In this document: in pieces, positions 26,146-33,718 of the stretch | How positions within the stretch are numbered: position 1 is the stretch's first letter | Layout of the letters: each line of letters begins with the position of its first letter | From: a virus | Virus record (IMG/VR): IMGVR_UViG_3300037847_006635 | Coordinates: 1 to 47,155 of that record | Strand: one strand, 5' to 3' | DNA: 47,155 bases | Position numbers and translations under genes: made by a program | Notes under the pieces: model-generated | What the model saw: only the letters and a program-made list of their open reading frames with translations | What the model was told of the DNA's origin: nothing | Databases searched by the model: none

Positions 26146-26603
26146 TATTCTTCGATTGGTCTTAAATAAAAGTGGTAGTATTTTGGTCCGAACATACCAG
26201 TTGGGCTTCCTCTACTATTAATAGTATACTTTCTACCCTCAAATTCAACCCTTTTAGCTTCTTTAAGGATTTCATAACCAGCATTATCCACCGTTATTCT
26301 TACTCTTCCTTTTACGTAATCTATACCTAGTTGGCTGTTTATTTGCCCATCTGATAAATTTTCGTCTGTTATTTCTTCGTACTTAATTCTAGCTTTTATA
26401 GAATGAGATACTTTTGTTACTGTTGTTGACTTGGAACCAGTTTCTGTTCTACCGTAAATTCCGTTGTATGTAGAGCTCGCAGATATTAAAACTTTTTCAC
26501 CTTCCTCAAAAACAGTTATAGTTCTGGCGAAGGTTTCATGTATATCATCTATGATTTCTTGTATCTTTGTTTTTTGTGTATCTGATATTAATGATGTAGC
26601 CAT
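26145..26603 (-). CDS. Neck / head-closure type protein
   Basis: A 152-residue protein. After an N-terminal helix (MATSLISDTQKTKIQEIIDD), the rest is a compact beta domain with VLISASSTYNGIYGR, VSHSIKARIKYEEI, LGIDYVKGRVRITVDNAGYEIL and FEGRKYTINSRGSPTGMFGPKYYHFYLRP. Head-closure proteins such as SPP1 gp16 and lambda gpFII-like proteins have a beta-barrel of this size, and a C-terminal YYxFxLRP-like strand is seen in some of them. The gene starts 8 bases after a GTGTAA element that faces away from the plus-strand island. It begins a minus-strand operon running into the tail-tube region. Confidence 0.5.
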   Translation of the reverse strand: MATSLISDTQKTKIQEIIDDIHETFARTITVFEEGEKVLISASSTYNGIYGRTETGSKSTTVTKVSHSIKARIKYEEITDENLSDGQINSQLGIDYVKGRVRITVDNAGYEILKEAKRVEFEGRKYTINSRGSPTGMFGPKYYHFYLRPIEE

Positions 26604-26611
26604 GTACTTTT

Positions 26612-26628
26612 TTACACTTTATGTGTAA
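26612..26628. promoter_or_regulatory. Back-to-back GTGTAA elements (divergent)
   Basis: The plus strand reads TTACACTTTATGTGTAA, an inverted repeat of TTACAC and GTGTAA around TTTAT. The minus-strand copy (26617-26612) is 8 bases before the ATG at 26603. The plus-strand copy (26623-26628) is 19 bases before the ATG at 26648, with an AAGAAGG ribosome site between. One element per divergent gene argues for a directional promoter. Confidence 0.65.
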
Positions 26629-26647
26629 ATAAAAGAAGGTATAAGGT

Positions 26648-26938
26648 ATGGATGCTGAAAAATTTTTAAATGATCGGGCAGATCACCACATAAGGTATTT
26701 ATTTAAAGCTTTCTTGGGAATCATGGAAGATTTAAAAAATAACCACGAAGTTAATTTTGAAAAGCTATACGACAACATACCCGAAGAACACCACTCTTTA
26801 TTAGAAATGGGCGATTACTTCGACGAAAAATACTATAATTTATACAGAAAAAAAGTATTGGATATTGGAAATTCTGTTTTGCGAGAGTATAATAATGAGT
26901 TAGAGAATCTAACTGTAGAATTTAAATTTAATAAATAA
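26648..26938 (+). CDS. Hypothetical protein, first gene of plus-strand island
   Basis: A 96-residue, mostly helical acidic protein (MDAEKFLNDRADHHIRYLFK, then HHSLLEMGDYFDEKYYNLYR). It has no membrane segment and I do not recognise it. It is the first of three plus-strand genes placed inside the minus-strand structural block. The facing GTGTAA element and an AAGAAGG site lie just upstream, so it is probably made at the same time as the structural genes. The next gene starts 1 base after its stop. A chaperone or assembly role is suggested only by context. Confidence 0.55.
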   Translation: MDAEKFLNDRADHHIRYLFKAFLGIMEDLKNNHEVNFEKLYDNIPEEHHSLLEMGDYFDEKYYNLYRKKVLDIGNSVLREYNNELENLTVEFKFNK

Positions 26939-26939
26939 A

Positions 26940-27686
26940 ATGCCAAACAGACCACAAAAAACTAAAAAAATAATTTACAAATTTTCTGTAGATAAAAAGA
27001 CAACAGAAGAGGTAGAGAACGTTAGAAAAAATAAAGAAACTGGTGAGGAAGAAAAAGTTATCACCAAAAAACCTGTTAATAAGCCTGTTAAGTTTGTTGT
27101 TAAAAAACCATCAAGAAGATTGGTTGATGAGTCAGAAGTTTTTTATTCTGTGGAATTAAGTAAATGTATCAAACAAGGTATTGTAACAAAAGCTATGTTA
27201 CAAAAAAAGTATGCTGATACTGGGGGTTCTTTAACAGAAGATCAAAGTAAAGAGCTATTGAGAGCCGTGAAAAGAAGTAATGATATAGCTTCTGAGTATC
27301 AGTTAATTAAAGCAGTTAAAGGTAAAGAAGAAGAGGCTCAAAAACTAGAGGAAGAACTTCTTGATCTACGTAAAAGAATGATTGATTTGGAGGCTACTAT
27401 TCAAACAGAATACCAATTTACAGCAGACTCCAGAGCTGAAAGAAATTTAATACTTTGGTATGTTATTAATCTTACTAGAGTTGTAGAAAATAAAGAAGAA
27501 AAGCAATATTTTGATGGTATTGATTTTGATGAACAATTAGAAGATTTATACAAAAAAGATGAGAGTGATGGTTTTGATGCAGAGGTCTTAGATATTTTGT
27601 ATAAGGTTGTTTCTTACTGGTATTATAATCAAAACCTATCTGAAAAAGATATTGAAAATTTACTAAAACAAAATGAAGGATCATGA
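26940..27686 (+). CDS. Hypothetical protein, possible tail-assembly factor
   Basis: A 248-residue protein. The N-terminal 60 residues are Lys/Thr/Val rich (VITKKPVNKPVKFVVKKPS). A region around 65-110 with YSVELSKCIKQGIVTKAMLQK and a coiled coil at about 120-150 follow. The C-terminal part is acidic and helical, rich in Tyr and Trp (ILYKVVSYWYYNQNLSEKDI). I do not recognise the family. Its end overlaps the start of the next gene by 14 bases. Two overlapping genes of this kind near tail genes can be tail-assembly chaperones made by frameshifting, but no slippery heptamer is visible in the overlap. Confidence 0.55.
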   Translation: MPNRPQKTKKIIYKFSVDKKTTEEVENVRKNKETGEEEKVITKKPVNKPVKFVVKKPSRRLVDESEVFYSVELSKCIKQGIVTKAMLQKKYADTGGSLTEDQSKELLRAVKRSNDIASEYQLIKAVKGKEEEAQKLEEELLDLRKRMIDLEATIQTEYQFTADSRAERNLILWYVINLTRVVENKEEKQYFDGIDFDEQLEDLYKKDESDGFDAEVLDILYKVVSYWYYNQNLSEKDIENLLKQNEGS

Positions 27687-28650
27687 TTATTCTGATCTGA
27701 TTTTAGATGTATTTCACGAAAAAACTGTTTTTGAAGCTAGTTTTGGTTTTGTTTATATAAAACATCATACCCAATCTACCATTAACAAAATCTTTAAGAA
27801 CGAGCAAAAATATAGAATAGAAGCTGAAAAAAGAGGGTTGCAATCAGAAAAGCAATCAATGATGTCCTTAAAATTAGATGGTCTTTGGACTGATGAAGAA
27901 GAAAATAGTTTACAAAACAAACAAACATTTGTTGATAATTTAAAAAAATCTTTAAGCAAAATTCAATTACCGTCTCAACGAGATGAGCACAGAAAGCTAA
28001 TCAATAGAGAACAAAAAAATCTTTTTGAATTAGAGTCTAAAAAAAGAGAACTTATTGGAATCACTTCTGAGAGTTATTCTAAAAAAAGAGTTAATGCTGA
28101 GTTTTTAAATTCTATAACCTTCATGGATGAAGATTGTCATAAGCCTTTTTTAGATGATATGATTTATGATGACACAGAAAATCAAAATGAAATCAGAGGC
28201 ATACACGAAAGCTTTATGACTAAGTTTAGTGACGATGCTATTTCTAGAGCTGTTTTATCACCATTCTTTTCTCCTTACTTTGGTTTTTCTAAATCACCGG
28301 ATATTATTTTTGGCAAAGCAATGATACATATGACAGCGTATCAATTAAAAATAATTAATTATGCTAAAAACTTTTTAAGTATATTTGAAAACTGTCCTAA
28401 GACAATACCATCTCATGTCGCAAGAGATCCAGAATTACTAATTGAGTTTTACGACAGCGTAACTAACGAAAAGAGTAAATCAAAAGCTAGAACTGGAGAG
28501 ATGGGTGGTAGAACTATGGTTGGTGCGACAAAATCAGATATAGAACAATTAGCTCACGATGATGAGGATGGAATTAATTTATCCGATGCTGTAAAGGCTA
28601 AAGGTGGTCACATGAACATGCAAGACTTAATGAAACTACATGGGGCTTAA
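27673..28650 (+). CDS. Hypothetical protein, possible assembly chaperone
   Basis: A 325-residue soluble protein with a long helical middle (KSLSKIQLPSQRDEHRKLINREQKNLFELESKKREL). The second half is more globular, with SRAVLSPFFSPYFGFSKSPD and MIHMTAYQLKIINYAKNFL. It ends in a Gly/Met-rich tail (MGGRTMVGATKS and GGHMNMQDLMKLHGA). I do not recognise it. It is coupled to the previous gene and converges with the minus-strand adaptor gene, overlapping it by 4 bases at the stops. As the last gene of a three-gene plus island inside the virion block, it could assist tail or neck assembly. Confidence 0.55.
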   Translation: MKDHDYSDLILDVFHEKTVFEASFGFVYIKHHTQSTINKIFKNEQKYRIEAEKRGLQSEKQSMMSLKLDGLWTDEEENSLQNKQTFVDNLKKSLSKIQLPSQRDEHRKLINREQKNLFELESKKRELIGITSESYSKKRVNAEFLNSITFMDEDCHKPFLDDMIYDDTENQNEIRGIHESFMTKFSDDAISRAVLSPFFSPYFGFSKSPDIIFGKAMIHMTAYQLKIINYAKNFLSIFENCPKTIPSHVARDPELLIEFYDSVTNEKSKSKARTGEMGGRTMVGATKSDIEQLAHDDEDGINLSDAVKAKGGHMNMQDLMKLHGA

Positions 28651-29105
28651 GCACCTAAGTTACCGCTTACTTCAATACCACCAACTTGTCTAGGTGACCC
28701 TCTGTAAACATTATATTTGTAAACTAAATCATCTATTCTTTCCTTAGAATCATTAGCAAAGCCTCTATAAAGTTTTGACACCTCATTTTTGTTGGTAAAT
28801 GTTATGCTGTTATCACCATCTTGCACGCTAATAATATTACCAGCGTTATCATTTACTATCTTAATTAAAGCATTTCTAGCTTGCTTCTTGTAGTAGTGAT
28901 GTAGATATAACTCTTTGTATATATCTTTTTCTTCTTGATTGAAGTCTGTTATTTCTCCAGCTACACCAGAGAACTGCGTATTTAACAAAGTGTTAAGTGC
29001 GCCCAAATTTTCATTCAACCAACCAGAGACACTAACTAGTGTTACTCCAGTTGAGTCAAGCTCGTTTTCAAATATATCTTGTGCTATTCCAGAAATTAAA
29101 CTCAT
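28647..29105 (-). CDS. Head-tail adaptor-like protein
   Basis: A 152-residue, largely helical protein. It has SGWLNENLGALNTLLNTQF, EKDIYKELYLHHYYKKQARNAL and NKNEVSKLYRGFANDSKERIDDLVYKYN. Helical bundles of about 100-150 residues just after the major capsid gene are typical of adaptors that dock under the portal (HK97 gp6/SPP1 gp15 class). The ATG overlaps the upstream gene by 4 bases, and a GTGTAA element inside that gene's end lies 22 bases upstream. This offers independent expression. The assignment is from fold-like pattern and position. Confidence 0.5.
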   Translation of the reverse strand: MSLISGIAQDIFENELDSTGVTLVSVSGWLNENLGALNTLLNTQFSGVAGEITDFNQEEKDIYKELYLHHYYKKQARNALIKIVNDNAGNIISVQDGDNSITFTNKNEVSKLYRGFANDSKERIDDLVYKYNVYRGSPRQVGGIEVSGNLGA

Positions 29106-29632
29106 CTTTTAAGGTATTCATTAGTTATTACACTAATTAACCTATCTCTGTCAAAACTAGGATTAAAACCTAACCTTGCGGCTGTTTCTTGTAATTCTGA
29201 CAAAGTTTTACCTTTTAGTTCTGCTTTAAGTGAGTCTAAACTTTCTGTGTCTTTGAATGTGTCTAGAAGGCCGTTAGAGCGTTCTTTTTTTGTTATTGAT
29301 ACATCCGGTCCAGCATTTGTGCTAGCCCACCCTCTGAAGGCTCTCATAAGCTCTTCTTTTTGATCGTTAGGGTCTGAGTAAGATCTAGCTGCTACTTTTT
29401 CAGTAAGGGCACGCATTTGATCTCTAGTCATGTTTTCTAACTTCTTTTCAAATATTTGAGCATTAGCTGTTCCGTAAGGGCTTACTCTATCAATACCAAA
29501 GATTTTTTCTTTTTCTTCTATCAAATCAAGATTATCTCTTTCTTTGCCATCGGCATACTCAAGATTATCTAATTGAGCTTCTTCTTCTATCATCTCTGAC
29601 TTTATATCGTATAAACTTTTATCTTCTGCCAT
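29102..29632 (-). CDS. Hypothetical protein with C-terminal HeH/SAP-like motif
   Basis: A 176-residue protein read from the ATG at 29632 (MAEDKSLYDIKSEM). A TTG 33 bases farther upstream lies within the promoter and terminator region and is rejected. The protein is acidic and helical. Its last 35 residues (LKGKTLSELQETAARLGFNP then DRDRLISVITNEYL) look like a helix-extended-loop-helix of the HeH/LEM/SAP kind. Phages often carry this in small proteins next to the capsid gene. It is preceded by the capsid terminator and then its own GTGTAA element, 19 bases from the ATG. The function is unknown; a head-completion role is plausible. Confidence 0.55.
   Translation of the reverse strand: MAEDKSLYDIKSEMIEEEAQLDNLEYADGKERDNLDLIEEKEKIFGIDRVSPYGTANAQIFEKKLENMTRDQMRALTEKVAARSYSDPNDQKEELMRAFRGWASTNAGPDVSITKKERSNGLLDTFKDTESLDSLKAELKGKTLSELQETAARLGFNPSFDRDRLISVITNEYLKR
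29128..29133 (-). promoter_or_regulatory. GTGTAA element inside upstream coding end
   Basis: Minus strand TTAGTGTAATAACTAATG sits in the last codons of the 176-residue gene, 22 bases before the ATG at 29105. It keeps the AGTGTAA core although it is also coding sequence. Confidence 0.45.
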
Positions 29633-29651
29633 AATATTATTATAAATTAAT

Positions 29652-29657
29652 TTACAC
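29652..29657 (-). promoter_or_regulatory. GTGTAA element after capsid terminator
   Basis: Minus strand AAAAAGTGTAAATTAATTTA begins right after the T-run of the capsid terminator and 19 bases before the ATG at 29632. No -35-like box fits between the terminator and the element. Confidence 0.65.
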
Positions 29658-29663
29658 TTTTTC

Positions 29664-29694
29664 AAAAAAAAAGGCCACTCCGAAGAGTGACCTT
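29664..29694 (-). terminator. Rho-independent terminator of the major capsid gene
   Basis: On the minus strand AAGGTCACTC, a TTCG tetraloop and GAGTGGCCTT are followed by a T-run. The eight-pair core stem has one G-T pair. It begins just after the capsid stop at 29717. Confidence 0.9.
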
Positions 29695-29716
29695 AAATTT
29701 GTTCGAATGATTGAAA

Positions 29717-30898
29717 TTAAACAATGATTCCGATAAGAGCACGATCATCAACAACGATACGACCTTCTTCGAGTGAACCGAAGTAACCGATCTTGTTTTG
29801 ACGAATGCTGTACTGATCATCAGCAACCAAGTTAAACTCTCCACCATTTTCAGCATCAGTAGCTACTGGACGTAGTAATGACTCGCGTGAACGATCGATA
29901 CCGATACAAATTTCTTCTGCATCACCGTCGAATGTTGCATTAGCGTGTCCACCAACTGTAGCAGCGTCTCCACCAGCTCGTAAGTAATTTGTACTTGCAG
30001 CGGCTGTGTCGAATACTGTGTTGAATTTTTGGCCTACACCAAGCTCATTTAACTCAATGATATTGATACCGTAGAACTCTGGTGCGCCAGCTGCGTTGAA
30101 TGCAGTAGCTGCGATATCTGGATGTGTACGAACACTAGCATCTGGAGCGAACGCGTTACTTGGAGTTCCAGCGTCAGCAGCTGTCGCAGGAGCAGTCTTA
30201 GTATTGATTGGGTTGTATGCAATAGCGCGTAACTCTTCAACGATCTCTGGAGAAACAACAAGGTCTGTGATACCTTTTCCTTGACGTACGTCTGGAGTAC
30301 CACCAACGAATGATGTTACGATTCTCTTTGAGCGTGTCAAAGCAGCATTTAAGTCAGCAAGGACTAAACGATCTTTTGCAGCTGAGAAGAATACGTGTTT
30401 TGTTGAGTTTGTTTCAGCGCCTGCTAGAGCTGTAAGTAAAACACTTGCAGAAATGTTGTTTTGCTTCAATAAGATTTCTTGAGCAACACGAGTCATTGTT
30501 TTTGCAACAACATCCATACGTGATTTAGCTGCGTAGCGACGATCGAAGCTAACTGCTGAATCAAGTGAATATGTAGCAACTTTTAACTCAGATGAAGTTG
30601 GAAGAACCTCTGAAGTTGGCAAACCACCTGCGCGTGATTGTGAGTATACTTGAACGTAATCAGTGTCGGATACATCGTGATAAAGATCTAAAGGAATAGA
30701 TGGATTATCGTCAGCATTGTACTGAAGACTTGTGAAAAGGTTTGATAATGCTGGTGCATTGTTGATAACCTCTGCTAGAACTGGCCCGATGAATTCTGCC
30801 AAAGCTGTTTGAGCTTCGAAAGCAACATTTCTGTTCTTAGAAGCCATAGCTTTAACTAGTTCAACTTGCTCTGGAGTTTGTTTTAAAGTAAGTTTCAT
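29717..30898 (-). CDS. Major capsid protein
   Basis: A 393-residue protein placed downstream of protease/scaffold and decoration genes and upstream of the connectors, the usual place for the major head protein. It begins MKLTLKQTPEQVELVKAMAS, then EAQTALAEFIGPVLAEVINN. The core reads YSLDSAVSFDRRYAAKSRMDVV with AGAETNSTKHVFFSAAK, consistent with an HK97-type fold. The codon use is clearly shifted: arginine is mostly CGT, where most neighbours use AGA. GC content looks higher. With a strong terminator and an AAAGGAA ribosome site, this marks it as the most highly expressed gene. There is no obvious N-terminal scaffold (delta) domain, consistent with a separate scaffold. Confidence 0.85.
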   Translation of the reverse strand: MKLTLKQTPEQVELVKAMASKNRNVAFEAQTALAEFIGPVLAEVINNAPALSNLFTSLQYNADDNPSIPLDLYHDVSDTDYVQVYSQSRAGGLPTSEVLPTSSELKVATYSLDSAVSFDRRYAAKSRMDVVAKTMTRVAQEILLKQNNISASVLLTALAGAETNSTKHVFFSAAKDRLVLADLNAALTRSKRIVTSFVGGTPDVRQGKGITDLVVSPEIVEELRAIAYNPINTKTAPATAADAGTPSNAFAPDASVRTHPDIAATAFNAAGAPEFYGINIIELNELGVGQKFNTVFDTAAASTNYLRAGGDAATVGGHANATFDGDAEEICIGIDRSRESLLRPVATDAENGGEFNLVADDQYSIRQNKIGYFGSLEEGRIVVDDRALIGIIV

Positions 30899-30916
30899 AT
30901 TTTAATTTTTCCTTTC

Positions 30917-31588
30917 TTATAATTGTACAACAACGAAGTCGCCAGCAAATTGATCTGTTATTCCACCTTGAGAGGTGCGTACACCAGTAGCGAGAACTTT
31001 ACCGAAGACTGTTCCCTTATGTGAAGCTGAATCACCGACAGTTAGCGTGTGGAAACGACCTGTGTTAGTGATAGATGCACCAGAAATTTGTCCTACAGTA
31101 GTACCGATAACTAATCCTTCACCAATTGTGAAGTGGTTAACAGCAGCACCGCCACCAAAACCGCTATTCGAAATAGTGAAGATACCCTTTGTAGCAACAG
31201 GAACTGCTTGTCCTGGTAATACTGCTTGAGCTTCTTCCATTTTGGTTTTGTTGTATAAAAGTTTTTCTCCATTTTCGTCTTCTTTGGCTGTTTGATTAAG
31301 AGTAATTCCGAAAGGAATATCTCCTGCACGTGCACCAGAAACAGTTAAATCAACTGTTGGGTACATTGAGCCATTCACGTGAGGGTAATCTGTCTTACCT
31401 AAATACGAATCAGTTCCATAGGTGATTGTATCGTTAGTTAGATTACCGTCTGTGATTTTAACGAAAACACCATTAGAACCCTCGCCATCTTGTGTGATGT
31501 TATCGAGGACAACACTAGAATTCAAAGCAAACATGTTTACAACATCTTGCTCGTCATATTGTCTAAAAGGTAATAGTCTTAATCCCAT
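30917..31588 (-). CDS. Head decoration-like protein
   Basis: A 223-residue, Gly/Thr/Val-rich beta protein. It has MGLRLLPFRQYDEQDVVNMF at the start and a C-terminal segment VGDSASHKGTVFGKVLATGV ending FAGDFVVVQL. Small beta-rich proteins between the scaffold and the capsid genes are often decoration or cement proteins on the head surface (lambda gpD class). Here too the arginine codons are mainly CGT, suggesting many copies per virion. The gene ends 18 bases before the capsid ATG with no terminator between, so the two share a transcript. Function is by position and composition. Confidence 0.6.
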   Translation of the reverse strand: MGLRLLPFRQYDEQDVVNMFALNSSVVLDNITQDGEGSNGVFVKITDGNLTNDTITYGTDSYLGKTDYPHVNGSMYPTVDLTVSGARAGDIPFGITLNQTAKEDENGEKLLYNKTKMEEAQAVLPGQAVPVATKGIFTISNSGFGGGAAVNHFTIGEGLVIGTTVGQISGASITNTGRFHTLTVGDSASHKGTVFGKVLATGVRTSQGGITDQFAGDFVVVQL

Positions 31589-31616
31589 AATATTTTGTTA
31601 GTTTTAAATGTTTTAG

Positions 31617-32306
31617 TTATGATAATATGTTATCTCTTGAGAAAGCCTTTGCAAACTTTTCTCGTAATGACTGAGGCTCAGTTGCAACAACATCATTGTT
31701 ATTAGGTACTGATGCTTCGTTTACCTCAGCTTGATCTAAAGCGTCTTCAACCGAATCTTCTGAATCAGATTCTTCTGATGCTTCAGATGTGTTTGAAATT
31801 CTTTTTTCAACCTCTGCATCAATGCGAGCTTGAATTTCGGCTTCAATTTTTTCTATATTAGCTTTGCTCTTTGAAGCCCAGAAAACCTCTAGCTCAGACT
31901 TGAAGGAAGCATAAGCTTCTTCAGACTCATCTAAGTTTTTAATCTTTTCGGCTATGAAAGTAGCATCGCTTTCCTCGAGATTGTAGAGAGAATCAACTTC
32001 TTCCATTCGAGCGTTAAAACGAGCCACAGCCTCTTCTTGTTTTTTAGCTGCTTCAAACTCGTTGATTTTTTCTTGTGCGGTTTCCAGATCACTCTTTAAA
32101 CCGTCAACAGAAGCTTTGAGGTCTTCGTTAGCTTTTACAATTTCAGCTTCGTGTGTTTCCTTAGCTTCTAAAGAAGCTTTGTACTCTTCATCTTTTTGCT
32201 TAATTGCATCTGCGAACGTAGAAGTCATGCTTGCAACAGCCTCCTCGGAGAATTTCTTCTCAACAAGAGAGTCTTTTAGTTCTGATAATAGCTTTTCTAA
32301 GTCCAT
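31617..32306 (-). CDS. Possible nested scaffold protein from internal start
   Basis: An in-frame ATG at 32306 would make a 229-residue protein identical to the C-terminal coiled coil of the protease gene, starting MDLEKLLSELKDSLVEKKF. The 25 bases before it (ATTGTAAACAATAATA, AAATT) nearly copy the leader of the tail-tube gene at 24264, although this is coding sequence. Nested scaffold genes inside protease genes are known in lambda (Nu3 in C). The sequence supports the start; expression is unproven. Confidence 0.45.
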   Translation of the reverse strand: MDLEKLLSELKDSLVEKKFSEEAVASMTSTFADAIKQKDEEYKASLEAKETHEAEIVKANEDLKASVDGLKSDLETAQEKINEFEAAKKQEEAVARFNARMEEVDSLYNLEESDATFIAEKIKNLDESEEAYASFKSELEVFWASKSKANIEKIEAEIQARIDAEVEKRISNTSEASEESDSEDSVEDALDQAEVNEASVPNNNDVVATEPQSLREKFAKAFSRDNILS

Positions 32307-33137
32307 AATTTTATTATTGTTTACAATTTTTTTTAAATTTTGTGAAATTTCGCTAGATATTTTTTCTAAGCGGTCAGAAGCTTTTGATTTTTCTTTAACT
32401 TCTTTTGTTTCCTGGTCTCCAATGACACCCTTAACATTCGCTGCTGGTTTCATAGTAAAACCTATACCTAAAGGATAAACCTTACCTGTTATTAGTCTGT
32501 ATATTTCTTTACCTTCTTCATCTATACCTTTGCCCCCAAAGCCCCTTAACATGCCTTTCATCTTAGATATTTGGTCTGGGTCTGATATCACTTCAGCGTC
32601 TTTTAAACTTTTGCTTCCAACTGCTATATTGTATTCGCTAAATCCAACTTCCCAACTCGCTGATATCATACCATGCATTTTGTTTTCTGGGTCTGTGCTG
32701 TCTTTTAAACTTTCAAAAAATTTTCTATTTGCAGTTTTATAGACCACTGCACCTAAAGCAATATTAAAAGGTTTTGTTTCTGATTCTGGTACATCATCCA
32801 ATAATTCGTTGGTTTCTCTATCACTAAAACCAGCGTTTACTATGTGCCCCACGATTTTATTTCTGTCGTGTTCTATATTTGTAGGCTTGTGTTTAAACTG
32901 ATCTAATGATTCTCTAGCTGTCTTTGTGCTAATACCATCGCCATTTTTGTTAAACTCATTTACCACAGCCGCATTAAAAGCGACACCCATTAGGTCTATG
33001 TTCTTTTCTAAATCAACCTCGTTTGGAATCAAAGGTTTTAAATTTTCTAAGTTTGCTTTAGCTAAAACGGCATTTTGTAAAATATCGCTAGCCTTAACTT
33101 GAAATTCAAAAGTAGTCGTATATTTGTAATTAGCCAT
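31617..33137 (-). CDS. Prohead protease fused to scaffold-like coiled coil
   Basis: A 506-residue protein with two parts. Residues 1-240 look like a phage prohead serine protease: MGVAFNAAVVNEFNKNGDGIS, then HKPTNIEHDRNKIVGHI with candidate His90, then HGMISASWEVGFSEY with candidate Ser159 or Ser161. Residues 278-480 are a long charged coiled coil (scaffold or core type) with AEIVKANEDLKASVDGLKS and more. Such proteases remove scaffold and capsid leaders during head maturation. An internal ATG at residue 278 has a promoter-like leader and would give a separate scaffold. The start is coupled to the upstream stop by TAATG. Confidence 0.75.
   Translation of the reverse strand: MANYKYTTTFEFQVKASDILQNAVLAKANLENLKPLIPNEVDLEKNIDLMGVAFNAAVVNEFNKNGDGISTKTARESLDQFKHKPTNIEHDRNKIVGHIVNAGFSDRETNELLDDVPESETKPFNIALGAVVYKTANRKFFESLKDSTDPENKMHGMISASWEVGFSEYNIAVGSKSLKDAEVISDPDQISKMKGMLRGFGGKGIDEEGKEIYRLITGKVYPLGIGFTMKPAANVKGVIGDQETKEVKEKSKASDRLEKISSEISQNLKKIVNNNKIMDLEKLLSELKDSLVEKKFSEEAVASMTSTFADAIKQKDEEYKASLEAKETHEAEIVKANEDLKASVDGLKSDLETAQEKINEFEAAKKQEEAVARFNARMEEVDSLYNLEESDATFIAEKIKNLDESEEAYASFKSELEVFWASKSKANIEKIEAEIQARIDAEVEKRISNTSEASEESDSEDSVEDALDQAEVNEASVPNNNDVVATEPQSLREKFAKAFSRDNILS
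32321..32326 (-). promoter_or_regulatory. TTGTAA variant element inside protease gene
   Basis: Minus strand ATTGTAAACAATAATAAAAT lies 14 bases before the internal ATG at 32306. It matches the tail-tube leader over GTAAACAATAATA. Confidence 0.4.
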
Positions 33138-33718
33138 TATTTCAACATATCTCTGATACGTTCTGCTTGGCTTGTGTGCATTTTTACCGCACTATCCAAT
33201 TCACTCGCTATTTTATTTAATTTTTTTTTAGTGTCTGTTGGCAATTCTTCTGCAGCTTTAGAAATTTTAACCTCTTTTGGATTATCGATTTTTTTCATAT
33301 CATCTTGAGGTGCTAATTCTACTTTCTTTTGATTATCTTTAGATAAAAGATCTTGCGTTACAGCTTCAGATTCCTCCTTCATTTCTTCATCCGTTAACTT
33401 GCCATCTTCTTTCATTTTCTTAAGAATAGCTTTTTGAAGAGCTGGAGGTAATTTTTTCTGTTTCTCTGTTAGTCCGCCCTTACCCATTTCATTAATCATA
33501 GCTCGCATTTTGTCATATTGCATCCCACAAGCTTTCATGGTTTTTTCTTCGTCCATACCAGTTGTGTCAACTAACTCCTTGTCTTCCATTGCACATACAC
33601 TCATAAACGATTTGTACATTCCTTCTTCTTCTTTGCTATATTTTTTAGCGATAGATACTTCGACTTGACCATTTGATCGATCAATTTTTGACACTAGTGG
33701 ATTTTTAATTTCTTTCAT
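33137..33718 (-). CDS. Hypothetical protein between portal and protease
   Basis: A 193-residue charged protein. It starts MKEIKNPLVSKIDRSNGQVEVSIAKK and has a Cys/Met-containing helical region (MSVCAMEDKELVDTTGMDEEK and MKACGMQYDKMRAMINEM). It ends in a Lys-rich coil (SKAAEELPTDTKKKLNKI). I do not recognise it. The gene overlaps the portal by 14 bases and joins the protease by TAATG, so it is part of the head-assembly operon. Small proteins at this place in other phages serve as core or protease accessory factors. The segment LPPALQKAILKKMKEDGKLT suggests a helical hairpin. Confidence 0.5.
   Translation of the reverse strand: MKEIKNPLVSKIDRSNGQVEVSIAKKYSKEEEGMYKSFMSVCAMEDKELVDTTGMDEEKTMKACGMQYDKMRAMINEMGKGGLTEKQKKLPPALQKAILKKMKEDGKLTDEEMKEESEAVTQDLLSKDNQKKVELAPQDDMKKIDNPKEVKISKAAEELPTDTKKKLNKIASELDSAVKMHTSQAERIRDMLK

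Noticed and set aside
27665-27690. Programmed frameshift between the two island genes
   Set aside because: No X-XXY-YYZ heptamer or hairpin is visible; the overlap looks like ordinary coupling.
29633-29665. TTG-started extension of the 176-residue protein
   Set aside because: It would cover the GTGTAA element directly behind the capsid terminator; the ATG at 29632 fits the element spacing.
32062-32478. 138-residue plus-strand frame opposite the protease gene
   Set aside because: It is the antisense shadow of a coiled-coil gene and has no start signals or neighbours.
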